Below, piece after piece: positions 10,527 through 22,459 of a stretch of 64,000 bases of DNA. This DNA is from CBDCCT01 sp965214995 (GTDB taxonomy: Bacteria > Deinococcota > Deinococci > Deinococcales > Trueperaceae): contig CBDCCT010000002.1 of the NCBI GenBank assembly GCA_965214995.1, forward strand, positions 558,001-622,000, in the 5' to 3' direction. The notes under the pieces are model-generated. The model did no database searches, was not told where the DNA came from, and saw only the letters and a program-made list of their open reading frames with translations. Position numbers and translations under genes: made by a program. Numbering within the stretch: the first letter of the stretch is position 1; each line of letters opens with the position of its first letter.

Positions 10527-13400
10527 ATGAAGATGAGCGATTCCAAGTCAGAGAGCGTCCCCCCTAGGAGCCCCCCTATTCCAACATACCATGAAGTGAC
10601 TTCTAGTCAAGCTCCAGCTTCAGCCCGTCTAGGACCAGAAGAAACCAGTGACGATGCAGAACGGCAGGGCCTGCTGCGTAACAGGCAGAATGGAGATACC
10701 ATAACTTCTATAGCTAGCGGTAGCCGTGGATACCGTCCGCCAACCGTAGAATCACAAAGGTCAAGCACCGATATAGATTTGCTTTCTTCGGATGGAGGCG
10801 GCAGTGATGACGAAGATGAAGGTGCTGAACGCGATATGGAGCGTTTGGAGATACTGGACTTCGAAGACGCTAGCACGGCTGGCGAACAAAGTAACGTACG
10901 ACAGGCCTTGTCAAAGCACATCTCGAATATTTCCAACACAATATCCTCTATGAATCTTGCATATCCGAGATTCTCACTCAATTTCATCTCGTCTCGATTA
11001 CCACGTATACCAGAACAATACCGGCCAAAAGCATCTATAGTCGCTCGCTTGGTTGCTCTTCTGGTTATTGGTGTATTGGTGTATGCCTTTTTCACGATTG
11101 AATTTTTTCCATCACAGCATCGGACGAGGATTTACTCGGAAGAATCTATTCGGTCGTGGCTACAGGCTACCGTGGACGAGCAAAAAATACGCGAGAATTT
11201 GAAACACATAACCTCCTTTGACCACATGGCAGGATCTGAAGGTGATCTATACCTGGCAAGATGGGTGGAAGATTATTTTAGATCGTCTGGCATTGACGCA
11301 GTCCAAACATATCAGTAAGCAGTAACTACACACATCCACTAAGCTTGAATTTAACCTTTTGTGAAGATACCCAGTCTATCTGAATTATCCAAGGGAAAAT
11401 GGAAGACGGGTCGCAATAGTTGATCCCCCGAACCTGCGTTGGAACGCTCAACTAGAAGAAGAAAATGTCTATGAAACCCCTACAGCACAACAAAAACAGT
11501 CACTAGTCTTTCATGGACATTCTAGGTCGGGGAATATAACAGGTCACCTAGTCTATGCTAACTACGGAGCCCGGAAAGACTTCAAAAAGTTAAAAGATGA
11601 TGGCATCAAGGTCGAAGGTTCAGTTACGCTGGTCAGATACTATGGTACGCAAACAGATCGAGCCTTGAAGGTAAAAGCTGCAGAGGAAGCTGGTGCTGTT
11701 GCGTGTCTTATCTACTCTGATCCTGAAGATGATGGATTTGTCCAGGGGAAACCGTGGCCAGAGGGTCGATGGAGGCCTAGCGATAGTGTGCAGAGAGGGT
11801 CGGTTAGCTTGATGAGCTGGATCGTTGGTGACGTACTCACCCCAGGATGGGCGAGCGTCGAAGGGGCCAGGAGAATAAGCAAAGATGATAACCCTGGTCT
11901 TGTCAACATACCTAGTCTCCCACTAGCATGGAGAGACGCACAAAAGCTACTGCAATCTCTGAAGGGTCATGGCCAAGAAGTTCCCCAAGAATGGACCGGG
12001 AAGGTTCCCGATGTTGAGGAATGGTGGACTGGTGATGTGGAATCTCCAATCGTTCACGTGCAGAATGATCAAGACGAGGACGAAAATCAAATGATCTACA
12101 ATGTCATGGGTTTTATTGAGGGCGTTGAGACGAAGTATAAAAAGATCATCATTGGCAATCACAGGGATGCTTGGTGCTTTGGGTCCGCAGACCCTGGAAG
12201 GTATGACAAGTGCAGATTCATCGTCATTTGATTGATACTAAATCTTTGGTATAAAGCGGTACCGCGGTCCTACTGGAGCTTGTGCGAATATTTGGGCAAC
12301 TCAGACAGCAAGGGTGGAAACCGCTGCGGTCGATTGAGTTTGCATCATGGGACGGCGAAGAGTACAATATGATTGGGTCTACAGAATATGTCGAAGAGCA
12401 TATCGACGATCTCCGCAGAAATGCTATCGCATACCTCAACGTAGATGTTGCTGTTACCGGAAATCAATTCTCGGCAAATGGGTCTCCGATTTTGGAAAGG
12501 TCTCTGCTGAGTGTTCTTGGCCGAGTGAGTGACCCGTATAAGAACAAGACGATCAAGTCTCTTTGGTCGTCTGAGGGTAAAGGACTGGGAGGACTTGGAT
12601 CGGGGAGTGACTATGTTGCTTTTCAAGATTTGGCTGGATGCTCAAGCATAGACGTCGGATTTTACGGTGAGAAGTATCCATATCATAGCTGTTACGAAAC
12701 GTTTGAGTGGATGGAAAAATTTGGCGATCCAGATTTTCAGTATCACAAGATCCTTGCGCAGATATTGGGCCTACTTCTGCTTGAGCTGGCAGATGAGAGG
12801 CTGCTCACTCTTGACATTACTGCCTATGCATCAGCTGTACAACGATATGTTGCCGAGCTGAAGCGATATGCTACGGATGTCATGGATGACGCTGGCGATG
12901 GACCGGAAAGGCCCGAGCTTGATCTGAAGTCACTGGAGGAGGCTGCGGAGCTACTTAGTAAGAATGCCGTCCGCTTTATGGGGTGGGAAGATTACTGGAT
13001 GGCGAGAATATACAGCAGCAAGAAGACTGAATCGACGGCATTAATCAGACAGCGCGTTGAGCATAACACCCGGCTGAGCAACTTCGAGACAGATTTGCTC
13101 GACATTCCTCGTGGTGGAAATGAGGAAGGACCTCACGGCGTAAGTTTTTTCCTCGAAGCAATTTGTCATCATGCTTAGCGACGGGTGGTTTGCAAATTTG
13201 CTGACAGTGCATGGCAGATTCTCGGAAGAGAGCAATTCAAACATGTAGTATTTGGACCACAGCTCTGGTCTGGCTATGAGGAAGCCTACTTTCCAGCCGT
13301 TCGTGATGCGCTAGAAGTAGGCAACTGGACGGGCGCGCAGTTCCAGGCAGACAAGTCCGCAAAGATTTTGAGTGCAGCTAGTGAGAAGCTGATTGAATGA
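10527..13400 (+). CDS. glutamate carboxypeptidase II-like M28B metallopeptidase, type II membrane protein
   Basis: This belongs to the GCPII/transferrin-receptor-like peptidase family. Exons are 10527-11314, 11367-12200, 12257-13139 and 13218-13400, giving 895 residues. A Ser/Pro/acid-rich cytoplasmic tail (about 170 residues) precedes one transmembrane helix (about 173-195, LVALLVIGVLVYAFF), as in a type II protein with a lumenal catalytic domain. All di-zinc ligands of human GCPII are present with matching spacing: His528 (NHRDAW), Asp538 (SADPGSG), Glu575/Glu576 (WDGEEY), Asp604 (NVDV) and His684 (YPYHSCYE). The protein should therefore be catalytically active, unlike the transferrin receptor. 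The protease-associated segment and the C-terminal helical dimerisation domain follow in normal order. Introns 1 and 2 end in AAG, an acceptor that recurs in this window. The exact substrate cannot be told. Confidence 0.92.
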
Positions 13401-14780
13401 GATTCGTGTATGTTGTAATTACAGACAGTTGCGTATAATAGTCTGATGCATGAGCATGGGAAATTGCATCTATCGTGAGGCGTTTGCTGGGAAAGACATT
13501 TTCAGATCTGTTTGACAATGAATCTTTGTTGCTCTAGTTTCTACGACAATATTCACAAAAACTACTCTTTTAGTTGCAGTAAGCAAGGTTGAAAAAATAC
13601 TTAATGAAGTATGAAAACTGCTCGGTATAGAAAGTTCCAGCCTTTGCTTGTGGTCATGAAGAGTTGTTGTTCTATCTTCAGTGTCAATTCTGAGATTTGC
13701 ATTGTTCAAACATTCTGAATACAGCAGATTGTAGTAAAATGCCATAGCTCATAGTGGTATGAGCAAATTAGCATCAGTGGTACAAAACAGACCCAGTCTA
13801 TATTAATTGGGCTGAATACGAATAAGGTGTGCACAATCAACATCGCCACTCTTCATTTGCAATGGCTAAGCTGCAAATATCCATGTCGATTCCCGTCCCA
13901 TGCTTATCAACGTGCCGTTCTTATCATTACGAATTACAGTAAAATTAATCAAGATGCAAGATAACATCACCGATTTCTTCCATGGAAGACAGAGAACCCG
14001 CGCTATTGGGTTGTCCAATCAGAATATGTGCTGCACGATATATGTGAGTGAAACGGTATAGCGGGGCAACTATACAGATCGCGTATGTGTAAGAATGGGG
14101 GAAATCGTACAAATGATGGGGATTTGAACCAGGAGAGCCACAATTGGACGATCGATCTGTTCATCCACATGTCAGTTGCGTCGATCATAGTTGTCTGATC
14201 CGTGCAGTCGTGTCGTCTGTTTGAAGTTGCAAGTTTGCATTGAATCGCTATATGGAGTATATACAAATGAATGTGCGTACATTTATGAAAGTGATGAGTA
14301 CCACATAGGAAATTGTGATTGACGCTTTTGCTCCGTGCAGGGTTTTGTCTGAATGGTTCTTGTATGTAAAGCAAATATCTAGGCATCTGGAAATTCATTG
14401 TATCGAGATTGTCAAATGCGCTGCTATCTTTGGTGCACAATCTTATGTAGGATGCCCTTGCTTCATCGCTAAACCTCATTGGACATTTCCGTGGAAACAT
14501 TTCTGCTCTAATTGAGCCGCTTCTTGCCTCCGCTGCCATTCTGTGCCCGTCTTCACTACTACAATCACAGATAGTCGCTCAGTCGCTAGAACATGCTAGA
14601 CGTCATAGCACCGAATGACGTAGCATTGACTTAGGTCGAGAGTACAAATAGATCCCAAGAGTCTTGCCTGTCAAATCCTTCTTCCTTAGCAACGAAAAAT
14701 AAGCGTGATCAACTTTACAGCTAATAATTGGAATCTTTGTTAATCTTCTTATCCCTTGATCAAATAGAGTACTCGTCAAA
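13401..14780. other. intergenic, no gene recognised
   Basis: This is 1.38 kb without a supported gene. A minus-strand frame at 14003-14539 gives a low-information translation with no domain. A tRNA-like T-loop string near 14119-14131 does not form the required stems. The region probably holds UTRs and the promoter of the small gene at 14781. Confidence 0.5.
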
Positions 14781-15194
14781 ATGTCTGGTGCTAAAGAAAA
14801 TCCCGATGTTCCGTCTGGAGAAGTCCAAGATAACACCTACATCACACAGTCTGTTGCAGACGGCAGTGTGCCCGTTGTCAAGGATAATGCACCAGTAAAA
14901 GACCCAATCGATCCCGAAACTGCGGATTCAGACAAGGCACTAGGTATGAGAGAACGCTGATGGACCTAGAGCATCGGCAGCTTTAGCTAACCTATTGCCC
15001 AGAGGCGGATGACAAGGAGGCCATTGACAAAGACAACATTCTCAAGGACCGTACACGTGGTGCACAGAAGAGCTACACCGAGCCTGGCGACGAAGAGGTT
15101 AGCCGCTTGTAACGCACTTATGCTTGTCAGGTACTGATGATCTCATTAGGGATTGCCTGGACCGGATAACGGAAAGTCAGCCATCGCTTCCTAA
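14781..15194 (+). CDS. small acidic hydrophilic protein, conserved in fungi, unknown function
   Basis: I do not recognise a named family. Exons are 14781-14943, 15003-15097 and 15150-15194, giving 100 residues. The protein is strongly hydrophilic and acidic, with no signal peptide or membrane segment, and looks intrinsically disordered. It contains DPIDPETADSDKAL, then AIDKDNILKDRTRGAQ, then YTEPGDEEGLPGPDNG; I recall this layout from uncharacterised Pezizomycotina proteins. The second intron (15098-15149, GTTAGC...TTAG) gives the DEEGLPGP join; retaining it would end the protein at EEVSRL. A canonical branch-point-like GCTAAC precedes the first acceptor. The coding assignment is good but the function is unknown. 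Confidence 0.72.
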
Positions 15195-15930
15195 TCAGGT
15201 ATTGCAATGCACGCGATGACCATACACCAGAGCAACCATGTGCGTAATGTACGGCGTAATGAGAAAAATATCTAAATGAAATTGCTTCATGGAGCATTAT
15301 ATATTTCTTTAAGTACAAGATGTAATACGAAGTCCATGTTCTTAGCATTTTCTTCTTATGTCAAAGCCAGCTCTGCCTTAGCCGTATAGCAAGTCGTAAT
15401 AAAAGACATCGTGTCTAATTGTTTCCACTGCCACTAGAATTTAGTGGGCAATCATAACTGCAAATTTGTACATACCCCCGGGTGATCCAGTTTACGAAAC
15501 ATCCATCATGCCGAAACCGCACAACACTTGGTCGTACTTCACCGAATTTTACCATAGTCTAGCCTTTTCTCATTCATCACAATACTTCTGGCTATATAGG
15601 CAGCCCAACAGATCATGTTTTCGTCTGATTATGCTGAAATCGGTGAACTTAATCATCATAACAGTCTTCAAACAGCAAATGACGATCACAGTACCGTTGA
15701 ACTGCCGTTTAGCGTTATACTTAAACATTGATTCGAAATGGTATAAGCTTCTACTTTACCATTCTCGTAAGCATTTCTGAAGCCTGCTCTAGGCACAAAA
15801 TCAATACCTGTTCTGCAATTTCCCCCAAAGCTCCACTCACAGCCCCATGAGTTGCCTTCTGCTCTTCCTCTGTCCTTCTACATCACGGCCAACCACTTTG
15901 ATCTCAACATAATCCCTACTTTAAAGTCAA
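15195..15930. other. convergent intergenic region
   Basis: This 736-bp region separates the small acidic-protein gene (+) from the DUF3245 gene (-) and holds the two 3' flanks. A short frame at 15466-15780 has no coding features. Confidence 0.5.
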
Positions 15931-16660
15931 TCATGTTGTTTTCTGCTGTTTCCTCTCTTTTTTCAATTTCCTTTCTGCTAAAAGGTTGTCCAGATAGCTA
16001 TCACCTCTTCTTATATCACCAGAGTCTGGTTTGTTGCCGTGATTTTTCAACAAACTGTTAGCATTGAACTCCTTGTTCGTCTTCCTTGTACCGCAAGAAT
16101 TATCTTGTTGTGTTACGGCTTTCTGCGATCCATCCAATCCATCAGCTGGTTTGACTAGCGATCGGTGCTGTAGATGCTGCCTATTACGAATCATGGAGAC
16201 TTTGCTATATTCTTCATCTTCATCTTTATCTTCGGAGCCATCTTGGTGTTTTTTTGAGGGACTTTTGAGACTTTTATTGCGATTCCCATTACGAACATCA
16301 CTCCCATATGCATCACGCCGCGGTCTTTTGCCCAGAATCTGGTTGCGAAGCTTTTCTTGTGCTATGCTAGCTTCGCTCTTTGCATACTTTTCCGATTGTG
16401 CCGGAGAAGCTCCCACGCCTACGCTTTTCAAACCGTTAGATGGAGTGTTTTTTTATTAGTAAAAGCTATAGGTATTACTGGTCTGGTAAGTTGTGAAGTC
16501 CAAGATTATCTACACCGTCCGATTCAAGCGCGCCATCCGAATTTTCTACTGAAGCTGCAGGGAGCCATGACTGGACTACCGACCTCCTCTTCGCTAAAAC
16601 TACACTTGCTTTATTCAAAAATACATCTGCTGTGTTCGCTGAGGGGTCTGTCTTTTTCAT
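15931..16660 (-). CDS. DUF3245 family protein
   Basis: This is a basic, hydrophilic fungal protein of the DUF3245 family (function unknown). Exons on the minus strand are 16660-16479 and 16423-15931, giving 224 residues. The N-terminus has the family opening ADVFLNKASVVLAKRRSVVQSWLP. The intron (16424-16478) joins LPD to HVGVGAS, matching the family's short V/L-G-hydrophobic-G-A motif, and is followed by LRNQILGKRPRR. The C-terminal half is Lys/Arg/Asp/Ser-rich and ends SYLDNLLAERKLKKERK, suggesting nuclear or RNA-associated disorder (inference). The acceptor is AAAAG. No membrane segment or signal is visible. Confidence 0.82.
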
Positions 16661-16995
16661 GCTCCTTGATGCGGTCGAGACATGCTGAAGCGAACCAATC
16701 TTATGAGCGAAGAACTACGGAGTACACTGTGAGTGTATCACCAAGGTCTTCTGTGGTCTGTGCACGCAATTTATGATTTTTGTAGGTAATGGGCGATTCT
16801 ACAAAATCCATGGATATCCAAAACGTACGCAACGGATGGTTTAAGTTATTCTTCTTTAGGCTACGATGGAGTCTGATTAATCATTGAAGCTCATGATGAC
16901 AAAATAGTAGTTGAATTATGCAAAGACATATCAGTTGCTCTTACTTATGTCTTCATAATGAATAATGCAAATAGTGGCTCTTTGGACTCATTACG
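16661..16995. other. divergent intergenic region between the DUF3245 and ETR1 genes
   Basis: This 335-bp shared upstream region is AT-rich near the ETR1 start. No specific regulatory motif can be supported. Confidence 0.45.
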
Positions 16996-18195
16996 ATGAG
17001 AATCATAAATTGGAGATATCTTTCTTGCTTTCGACCTCCACATACTCCAACACAGATCTCAGGCACTCTCAGAGTGCACCAGAGACAAATTTCAACCTAC
17101 GGCTATGAGCAAGCCAAAGCTCTAGTATTCAGAAATTATGGACAACCTGAACAAGTCCTTTCCTTACACTCGCACTCTATACCCCCCGCTTATGGTAATC
17201 TGGTCACAATCCGCTTCCTTGCATCGCCTGTGAACCCGGCCGACATCAATCAGATTCAAGGAGTGTATCCGTCCAGTCCGACTTTCACAACATCGCTCTG
17301 CACCCCTGAACCGGTCGCTGTAGGAGGCAATGAAGGAGTTGCCGAAGTTATCTCTATTGGAGCTGAGGTTAAGTCTTTACAGAAGGGTGATTGGGTTATC
17401 ATGAAAAAACCCGGGTTTGGTACTTGGCGCACATATGCCCAGACAACAGCAGACGACCTGTTAAGAATTAATGACAGGTCTGGCATCACCGCCATTCAGG
17501 CAGGAACCGTAAGCATCAACCCATGCACTGCATATCGCATGCTAGTAGACTTCCACTCGTTGAAGCAGGGGGACTGGTTTATTCAGAATGGAGCCAACAG
17601 CGCAGTAGGCCGTGCAGCCATACAATTCGGGAAGCTCTGGGGCTACAAGAGCATCAATGTCATCCGCTCACGAGCCACTGGTCTAACAGAATTAAGGTCC
17701 GAACTTACCAGCTTGGGAGCAGATGTTGTCGTCACAGATGAAGAAATCCAGACTAGTGCGTTCAAAGAGCATATTAAGGACTGGACCAGTAACGGCTCTC
17801 AGCCCATACTTCTTGGATTAAACTGTGTCGGAGGCAGATCGGCTACAGCACTTGCGAAATTGCTAAGCACGAACGGGCAGTTGGTGACATACGGTGCCAT
17901 GTCAAAGATACCGGTGCAGCTTCCTACAAGCCTCCTTATTTTTAAAAACATTGCTTTTAAAGGCTTTTGGGTTAGCAAATGGGGCGAGGAAAATAATGAA
18001 GAGAAGCTAAAGACAGTGGAGCGCATTCTACAGCTTACAAGGGCTGGTAAATTTCGAGAATCTCCTGTAGAGGAAGTTACTTGGACAGATCAAATCAATG
18101 AGGGAAATCTATTAAGGGCTATTGGAAATACTTTAGCTGGATTTAAAGATAAAAAGTCTGTAATTACATTTCCAGCAACAAGTAAAAATGCATGA
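16996..18195 (+). CDS. ETR1: mitochondrial enoyl-[acyl-carrier-protein]/trans-2-enoyl-CoA reductase
   Basis: This NADPH-dependent enoyl reductase of mitochondrial type II fatty-acid synthesis (yeast Etr1, human MECR) catalyses the last step of each cycle and so supports lipoic acid production. It is a single exon of 399 residues, normal for the family. An Arg-rich, acid-free N-terminus (about 30 residues) is a mitochondrial presequence. The catalytic Tyr91 lies in NPADINQIQGVYP. The medium-chain-reductase fold follows: GGNEGVAEV, the phosphate-binding segment NGANSAVGRAAIQ, then the C-terminal KGFWVSKW. The family lacks zinc ligands, and none are seen here. It is the only intronless mitochondrial gene in the window. 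Confidence 0.95.
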   Translation: MRIINWRYLSCFRPPHTPTQISGTLRVHQRQISTYGYEQAKALVFRNYGQPEQVLSLHSHSIPPAYGNLVTIRFLASPVNPADINQIQGVYPSSPTFTTSLCTPEPVAVGGNEGVAEVISIGAEVKSLQKGDWVIMKKPGFGTWRTYAQTTADDLLRINDRSGITAIQAGTVSINPCTAYRMLVDFHSLKQGDWFIQNGANSAVGRAAIQFGKLWGYKSINVIRSRATGLTELRSELTSLGADVVVTDEEIQTSAFKEHIKDWTSNGSQPILLGLNCVGGRSATALAKLLSTNGQLVTYGAMSKIPVQLPTSLLIFKNIAFKGFWVSKWGEENNEEKLKTVERILQLTRAGKFRESPVEEVTWTDQINEGNLLRAIGNTLAGFKDKKSVITFPATSKNA

Positions 18196-18760
18196 AACAG
18201 AATTCGTCTAATTTTGAAAAATACTGAGAAGAACTTTAATTGACTTGAATAACGAAGCATACAATATTTAGCGTCTAGCATATTTAGTAAAGTAAATAAT
18301 GTTTGTTATCTTGAAATTTAATCCATCTGTGCTTATAGGGAACTGTACTGTTATGTCTTCGAAACCACCAATCTACGTTCAAGTAATAAACTGCTACTAC
18401 CTACAGTTTCCGAATGAGTATAGCTTAGTCGGAAACATATAAACCAAGTTCAATGTCATTGATTTAAGCCATAACTTATTTTGTTTCGAAGTACTAGCTA
18501 CTGTACTCCAGATTCTTTCACGTTGAAAATGAATTCTTGATTTCGGCGATATAATCACGTCGCCATACATTGAATGGCATGATTCTGACGCGTTAGACAC
18601 GTTTGCTTTCAAGTCATTCTCGCAGGCAATGTTTCGCCAAAGACCACTGGTTATCTGTCATTCTCGTTAAAACACACTGGCTGCTTAGCAGAGCTGAGGT
18701 TTGGCGAAGTGCTGACTCCTTATAATTAAGAAATAAAATCTTCCACGATTGAAATCACTA
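18196..18760. other. intergenic between ETR1 and MED17
   Basis: This 565-bp AT-rich interval between two genes in the same orientation shows no supported ORF, RNA gene or repeat. Confidence 0.5.
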
Positions 18761-20768
18761 ATGGACGAACCAAGAAACGATACATCAGAGCTTATGCTCC
18801 CACCTGTGCAAAAAACAAAACAGTCAAATGAGTCCCTGGAGTACCTTATTGGGCGAATATTTGCAGACCGTGGCCATTTCAGAAATATATCCGAGCAAAG
18901 CTTGCAGGAAGAAATCGCAAACGGTAAAGCTAAGACCAACAATGAATCTCAAGAGCAAGGAGGCGACGAGGTCATCGTTAAGGATGAGAAGGAGCATTTC
19001 TTCACGAAAAGAGCAGAACTGTTGGGTCACATCAGGTAAGCATAGCTTCAGTCTGACAATACCGTCTAATAGTTTCGCAAGACAAGCCGAAAACGAAGCC
19101 CGTCTCGGACTTGATTTTGTTTCCCTGTTGCTGTCAAAGGACACGCCAAAACAAGCAAGCACGTCGATGTCACCATTTCTGTCGAAGCATGTTCCGCCGG
19201 GAACATTGGCTTTTGACATATGGGCAAATGTAGAAAAGATGGAACCTATGGACGAAGAAAAGGCATTGTCTAAAGGCTGGAGCTCGAAAAGTCTTCATTC
19301 AGCTGCAGGAATACTGCAGCAGGCTTCTGTAAGGCTTCACGAAGAGGTAGGCAAGGAAACTCTTTATTGGCACCAAGTACTATCGGTCAAAGAAGCAGGA
19401 TGGCCTATTGTTAGAGCAATTCGTGGAAGACATCTGCTCGGTGTAAACTTTGGAATGGCAGAAGGTAAGAGCGTTAGCAATTAAATTTAAAAGAAAGTAG
19501 AGCTAAAACACTGCTCAGCTCCTCTACAACGCTCAAGGCGAGGTTTTGCCCAGCTAAGGTCCGCTCAAGATGGCAGTATCATGTTGGATCATCCAGTAGA
19601 TATCCCGTGTTCACTTCTGATACAGGTGACGAAGAAGGGTCAGCCGATTGCTTCTTCGCAGTGCGAAGGAATAACTCAGGGCTCTGATAATGCAAGTGAG
19701 GCACTTATCAGAGCTGCGCGAAACAGCCTATTCGAGGAAGAACTCTTTCATGAGATCTTGAAAGAATGCAGGGTTCTAGGATCATATGATATCACAATAC
19801 GCGACTCTATTATCCAAATACCCTTAAGTGGTCTCATAGCTGGAAAATCGCTCGACGGCAAAGATGCAGAGGAGCAGATTGAAATCAGCTTAACTAAAGA
19901 GAAGAGAGAATCTAGAAATTCTGACCAAGATAAATGGGCGCAGATGATCGCCACTTTCTTACGTCTTATGTTTTGCCAGGCACAGCGCCAAAAAATTCGA
20001 CAACGCGCTGAACTACCAAGGCCGATGACAGAGGGAAAGAATAAAATTGCTCCGCTAGCATTGCTTTGTCCTTTAATAAACCACTTGCAGCATTATAACG
20101 CTTCAAAAGCTGCAGGGAAGCTATTGAGATCAATTCAAACCATTCTTGGTAGCGCGAAAATTCATTTAGGTCTAAGTTTTGCATATGACTTAGCTCTGAG
20201 CGAATTTTCTCCCTTGATGAAAATGGATGACTCTTCTCTATCAGATGCGTTGATGAAATACTTGATGAGCCCCTTAACTGGAGAAATGACAATACTGCTC
20301 CCATCTCTTGCAAAGGACAGAGAAAGCCGTGGACTCTTGAAAATTAGCATTCGCACGCACCTAGCTAGTCCTACAGTCGGTACTACTTTCCATTTAACCG
20401 TTCCATCGTTGTTAGCCGTAATATTATTCAGTGAAGGCCCGAAATCAAAGACTATGAATTTTGATTCTCTTGCGGAGCTTCAAAATTACATCGTATTCCT
20501 ATTGGAAATTGACATTGCCCATCACCTGGTGACCATGATTGGCGATCGCTGGATCCCAACTGACAGATGGCCTGAACTGTTCAAGGTCAATAAGACAGCT
20601 GACCAGAAGCAGAAAATTACTATTAAACTCTCTCCACAAAAGTTTACGATGCTCATACAATCTACAGAATCTATGAAAGCAAGTAAATCATACAGTTGGG
20701 ATGGTTCTGGAACTAAACCCACTTTCGAAGATATAGTGATTAATGCTGATAACTTTACACTTTCATAG
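18761..20768 (+). CDS. MED17: Mediator complex subunit 17 (Srb4), head module
   Basis: This core subunit of the Mediator head bridges regulators and RNA polymerase II in the nucleus. Exons are 18761-19035, 19073-19464 and 19519-20768, giving 638 residues, the usual fungal size. Recognisable segments are SLEYLIGRIFADRGHFRNISE near the N-terminus, QAENEARLGLDFVSLLLS, the highly conserved ETLYWHQVLSVKEAGWPI, the GRHLLGVNFGMAEA join, and RRGFAQLRSAQDGSIMLD. The second intron must be removed for these to be continuous. The ATG at 18761 follows a non-ATG opening of the same frame. The first intron is only 37 bp (19036-19072), at the lower limit for fungi, but it is required by frame. Confidence 0.93.
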
Positions 20769-20886
20769 AATGATGTTGTACTAAGTTGTAAGAACTGTCG
20801 GCTCAGCGTAATTTAATATAAAAGCCACTAGCCACACAAGCAACGATCAGCTTGTAAAAGTCTCTCTGGGATTGCTCTCTTGCAAA

Positions 20887-21725
20887 ATGGACTCCGAAGA
20901 GTCAAATCGAGATAAGATTTTCATGGGAGAGGCGCTTAAGATGGTGAAGTAAATCAGTGCTTTATAAAGCTTTTTGACGTTAATGTTATGAAGGCTCAGC
21001 TTGCTTTAGAAAGTGGTGAAACACCTGTTGGTTGCGTTTACGTTTACAACGGTGAAATCATAGCGAAAGGCATGAATGATACAAATCAATCTATGAATGT
21101 ATGTTCGTTACCAAATGTATTAGCCCAATGGCTCGCACTTCAAGCCGTCATAAAAGCACTCTGGGGAGGTTTAAAGTAAAACATTTGACTTGCTTTTTAA
21201 TTCTAACAAAGTAGTACATTCGCAATGCTACTACAGGGAACGCGACATGCTGAGTTGGTAGCACTGGCTGAGATTCTGCGAGCAAGTCACAGCATCTCGC
21301 TATTTGAGACAGACTTGTATGTTACTGTCGAGCCCTGTATCATGTGTGCATCTGCACTGCGGCAAAACCGAATCCGGACAGTATATTTTGGTTGCTCAAA
21401 TAGCAGGTTCGGGGGCACTGGAGGAGTCCTGAACATTCATTCAGAGTAAGGTTATTCAGAACGGCAGCACTATAATCTTTACACCTCTGATCGTTCTCAG
21501 TCCTAGTATTGACCCTCCGTTCCCAGTAGTGGGCAATATATTTCGAGAAGAGGCAATCATGCTTTTAAGACAATTTTACATTCAGCAAAATGAGAAAGGT
21601 ATGGAAAAGCCATTGAGTCTAACAATAAAGCTGAAAATTCAGTAGCACCAAATCCTAAGCAGAAAAGTAACAGAGAACTGAAAACGCACATACTGCCTTG
21701 GGACGGCATTGAACATAAGCCATGA
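20887..21725 (+). CDS. TAD2: tRNA-specific adenosine deaminase catalytic subunit TAD2
   Basis: This subunit forms inosine at the wobble position (A34) of tRNAs with Tad3. Exons are 20887-20943, 20994-21098, 21237-21445, 21501-21598 and 21643-21725, giving 183 residues. The zinc/catalytic centre is complete: HAE at residues 58-60 (His58 ligand, Glu60 proton shuttle) and PCIMC at 87-91 (Cys88 and Cys91). The N-terminus reads EALKM|AQLALESGETPVGCV across the first splice, and NQSMN|GTRHAE across the second. The first intron uses GTGAAG...AAG, forced by frame. The C-terminus ends KSNRELKTHILPWDG. It is convergent with COX16, leaving 127 bp between stop codons. Confidence 0.93.
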
Positions 21726-21852
21726 CTATGCACATTATGGATTCCATTGGATTTGTGGAATTGAATATCGTGAAATTATTCCTGCCAGTACAATAAGTAA
21801 CATAAGACGCCCAAAGATGCTTCAATGAAAATTGAATAGAGCACGGAAGTCT

Positions 21853-22266
21853 CTATAAAACGCCATCGGGTTCTCCTGGCAATCTCTTGACACGGACTTG
21901 CTCCCAATCTTCGAGATCCTTCGCAGCTAAGCGCTGTGAACAACTTCTACTTAGCACGGAAATGAAGGTGTTCGAGGAAATGGGCTACTGCCTTACATAG
22001 TACTCGTCTTTGATGTCAACTTTTCGACGATCTTTTCCCAAACCTAGCTCTTCTTCTTTTGATAGTTGTCTTATTTTTCGATCGTGTTTCTCGAAGCGTA
22101 AGGCAGTTGCGGGCGTTAAAAGAAAGCTTCCGAGTACCATTAAAGTAATGAACGGAAGACCAAAGAGGAGAAACGGGTGTTGATTAAGCGAAGCTCTGTA
22201 GCGCGCACTTATCGTGTTGTTGTATGATGATGAGCGGAACTTTTTTGAGGGAAATCTAAGAGACAT
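21853..22266 (-). CDS. COX16: cytochrome c oxidase assembly protein COX16
   Basis: This small inner-membrane mitochondrial protein is needed for complex IV assembly. Exons on the minus strand are 22266-21997 and 21933-21853, giving 116 residues. A basic N-terminus (SLRFPSKKFRSS) precedes one transmembrane helix (about 30-53) with the family signature HPFLLFGLPF and GSFLLTPATA. RKIRQLSKEEELGLG and RRKVDIKDEYY follow. The second exon supplies RLAAKDLEDWEQVRVKRLPGEPDG, the conserved C-terminus; without splicing the protein would end VRQ. It shares a 193-bp upstream region with the divergent ATR-kinase gene. Confidence 0.94.
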
Positions 22267-22459
22267 TATACAGCTTTGCAGGTGACACCCACCACAGCGA
22301 AAGAGTGTAGAAAGACCTAGGTTATACGACTGTACATAATATAAAAAGCTCTTTCACGTGATTACGCGAGTTCAGAGCACTGATAGCTGTTCACGTCGGT
22401 TTGCAAACTCCCACTTAAACCCAACTAATGTCATAAAATTTAAATGGGCAGCATTCTGT
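22267..22459. promoter_or_regulatory. bidirectional promoter region of COX16 and the ATR kinase gene, with a TCACGTGA palindrome
   Basis: The two start codons are 193 bp apart and point away from each other, so promoters must overlap. A perfect 8-bp palindrome TCACGTGA (22354-22361) is an E-box/Cbf1-type site; in yeasts such sites occur upstream of respiratory and sulfur genes. Its use here is inference. Confidence 0.4.

Noticed and set aside
14119..14131. tRNA-like T-loop (complement reads GGTTCAAATCC)
   Set aside because: The flanking bases do not form a T-stem, and no matching acceptor, anticodon or D arms occur within 90 bp.
14003..14539. 178-residue minus-strand frame
   Set aside because: Composition looks non-coding, there is no recognisable family or splice context, and it lies in an intergenic region.
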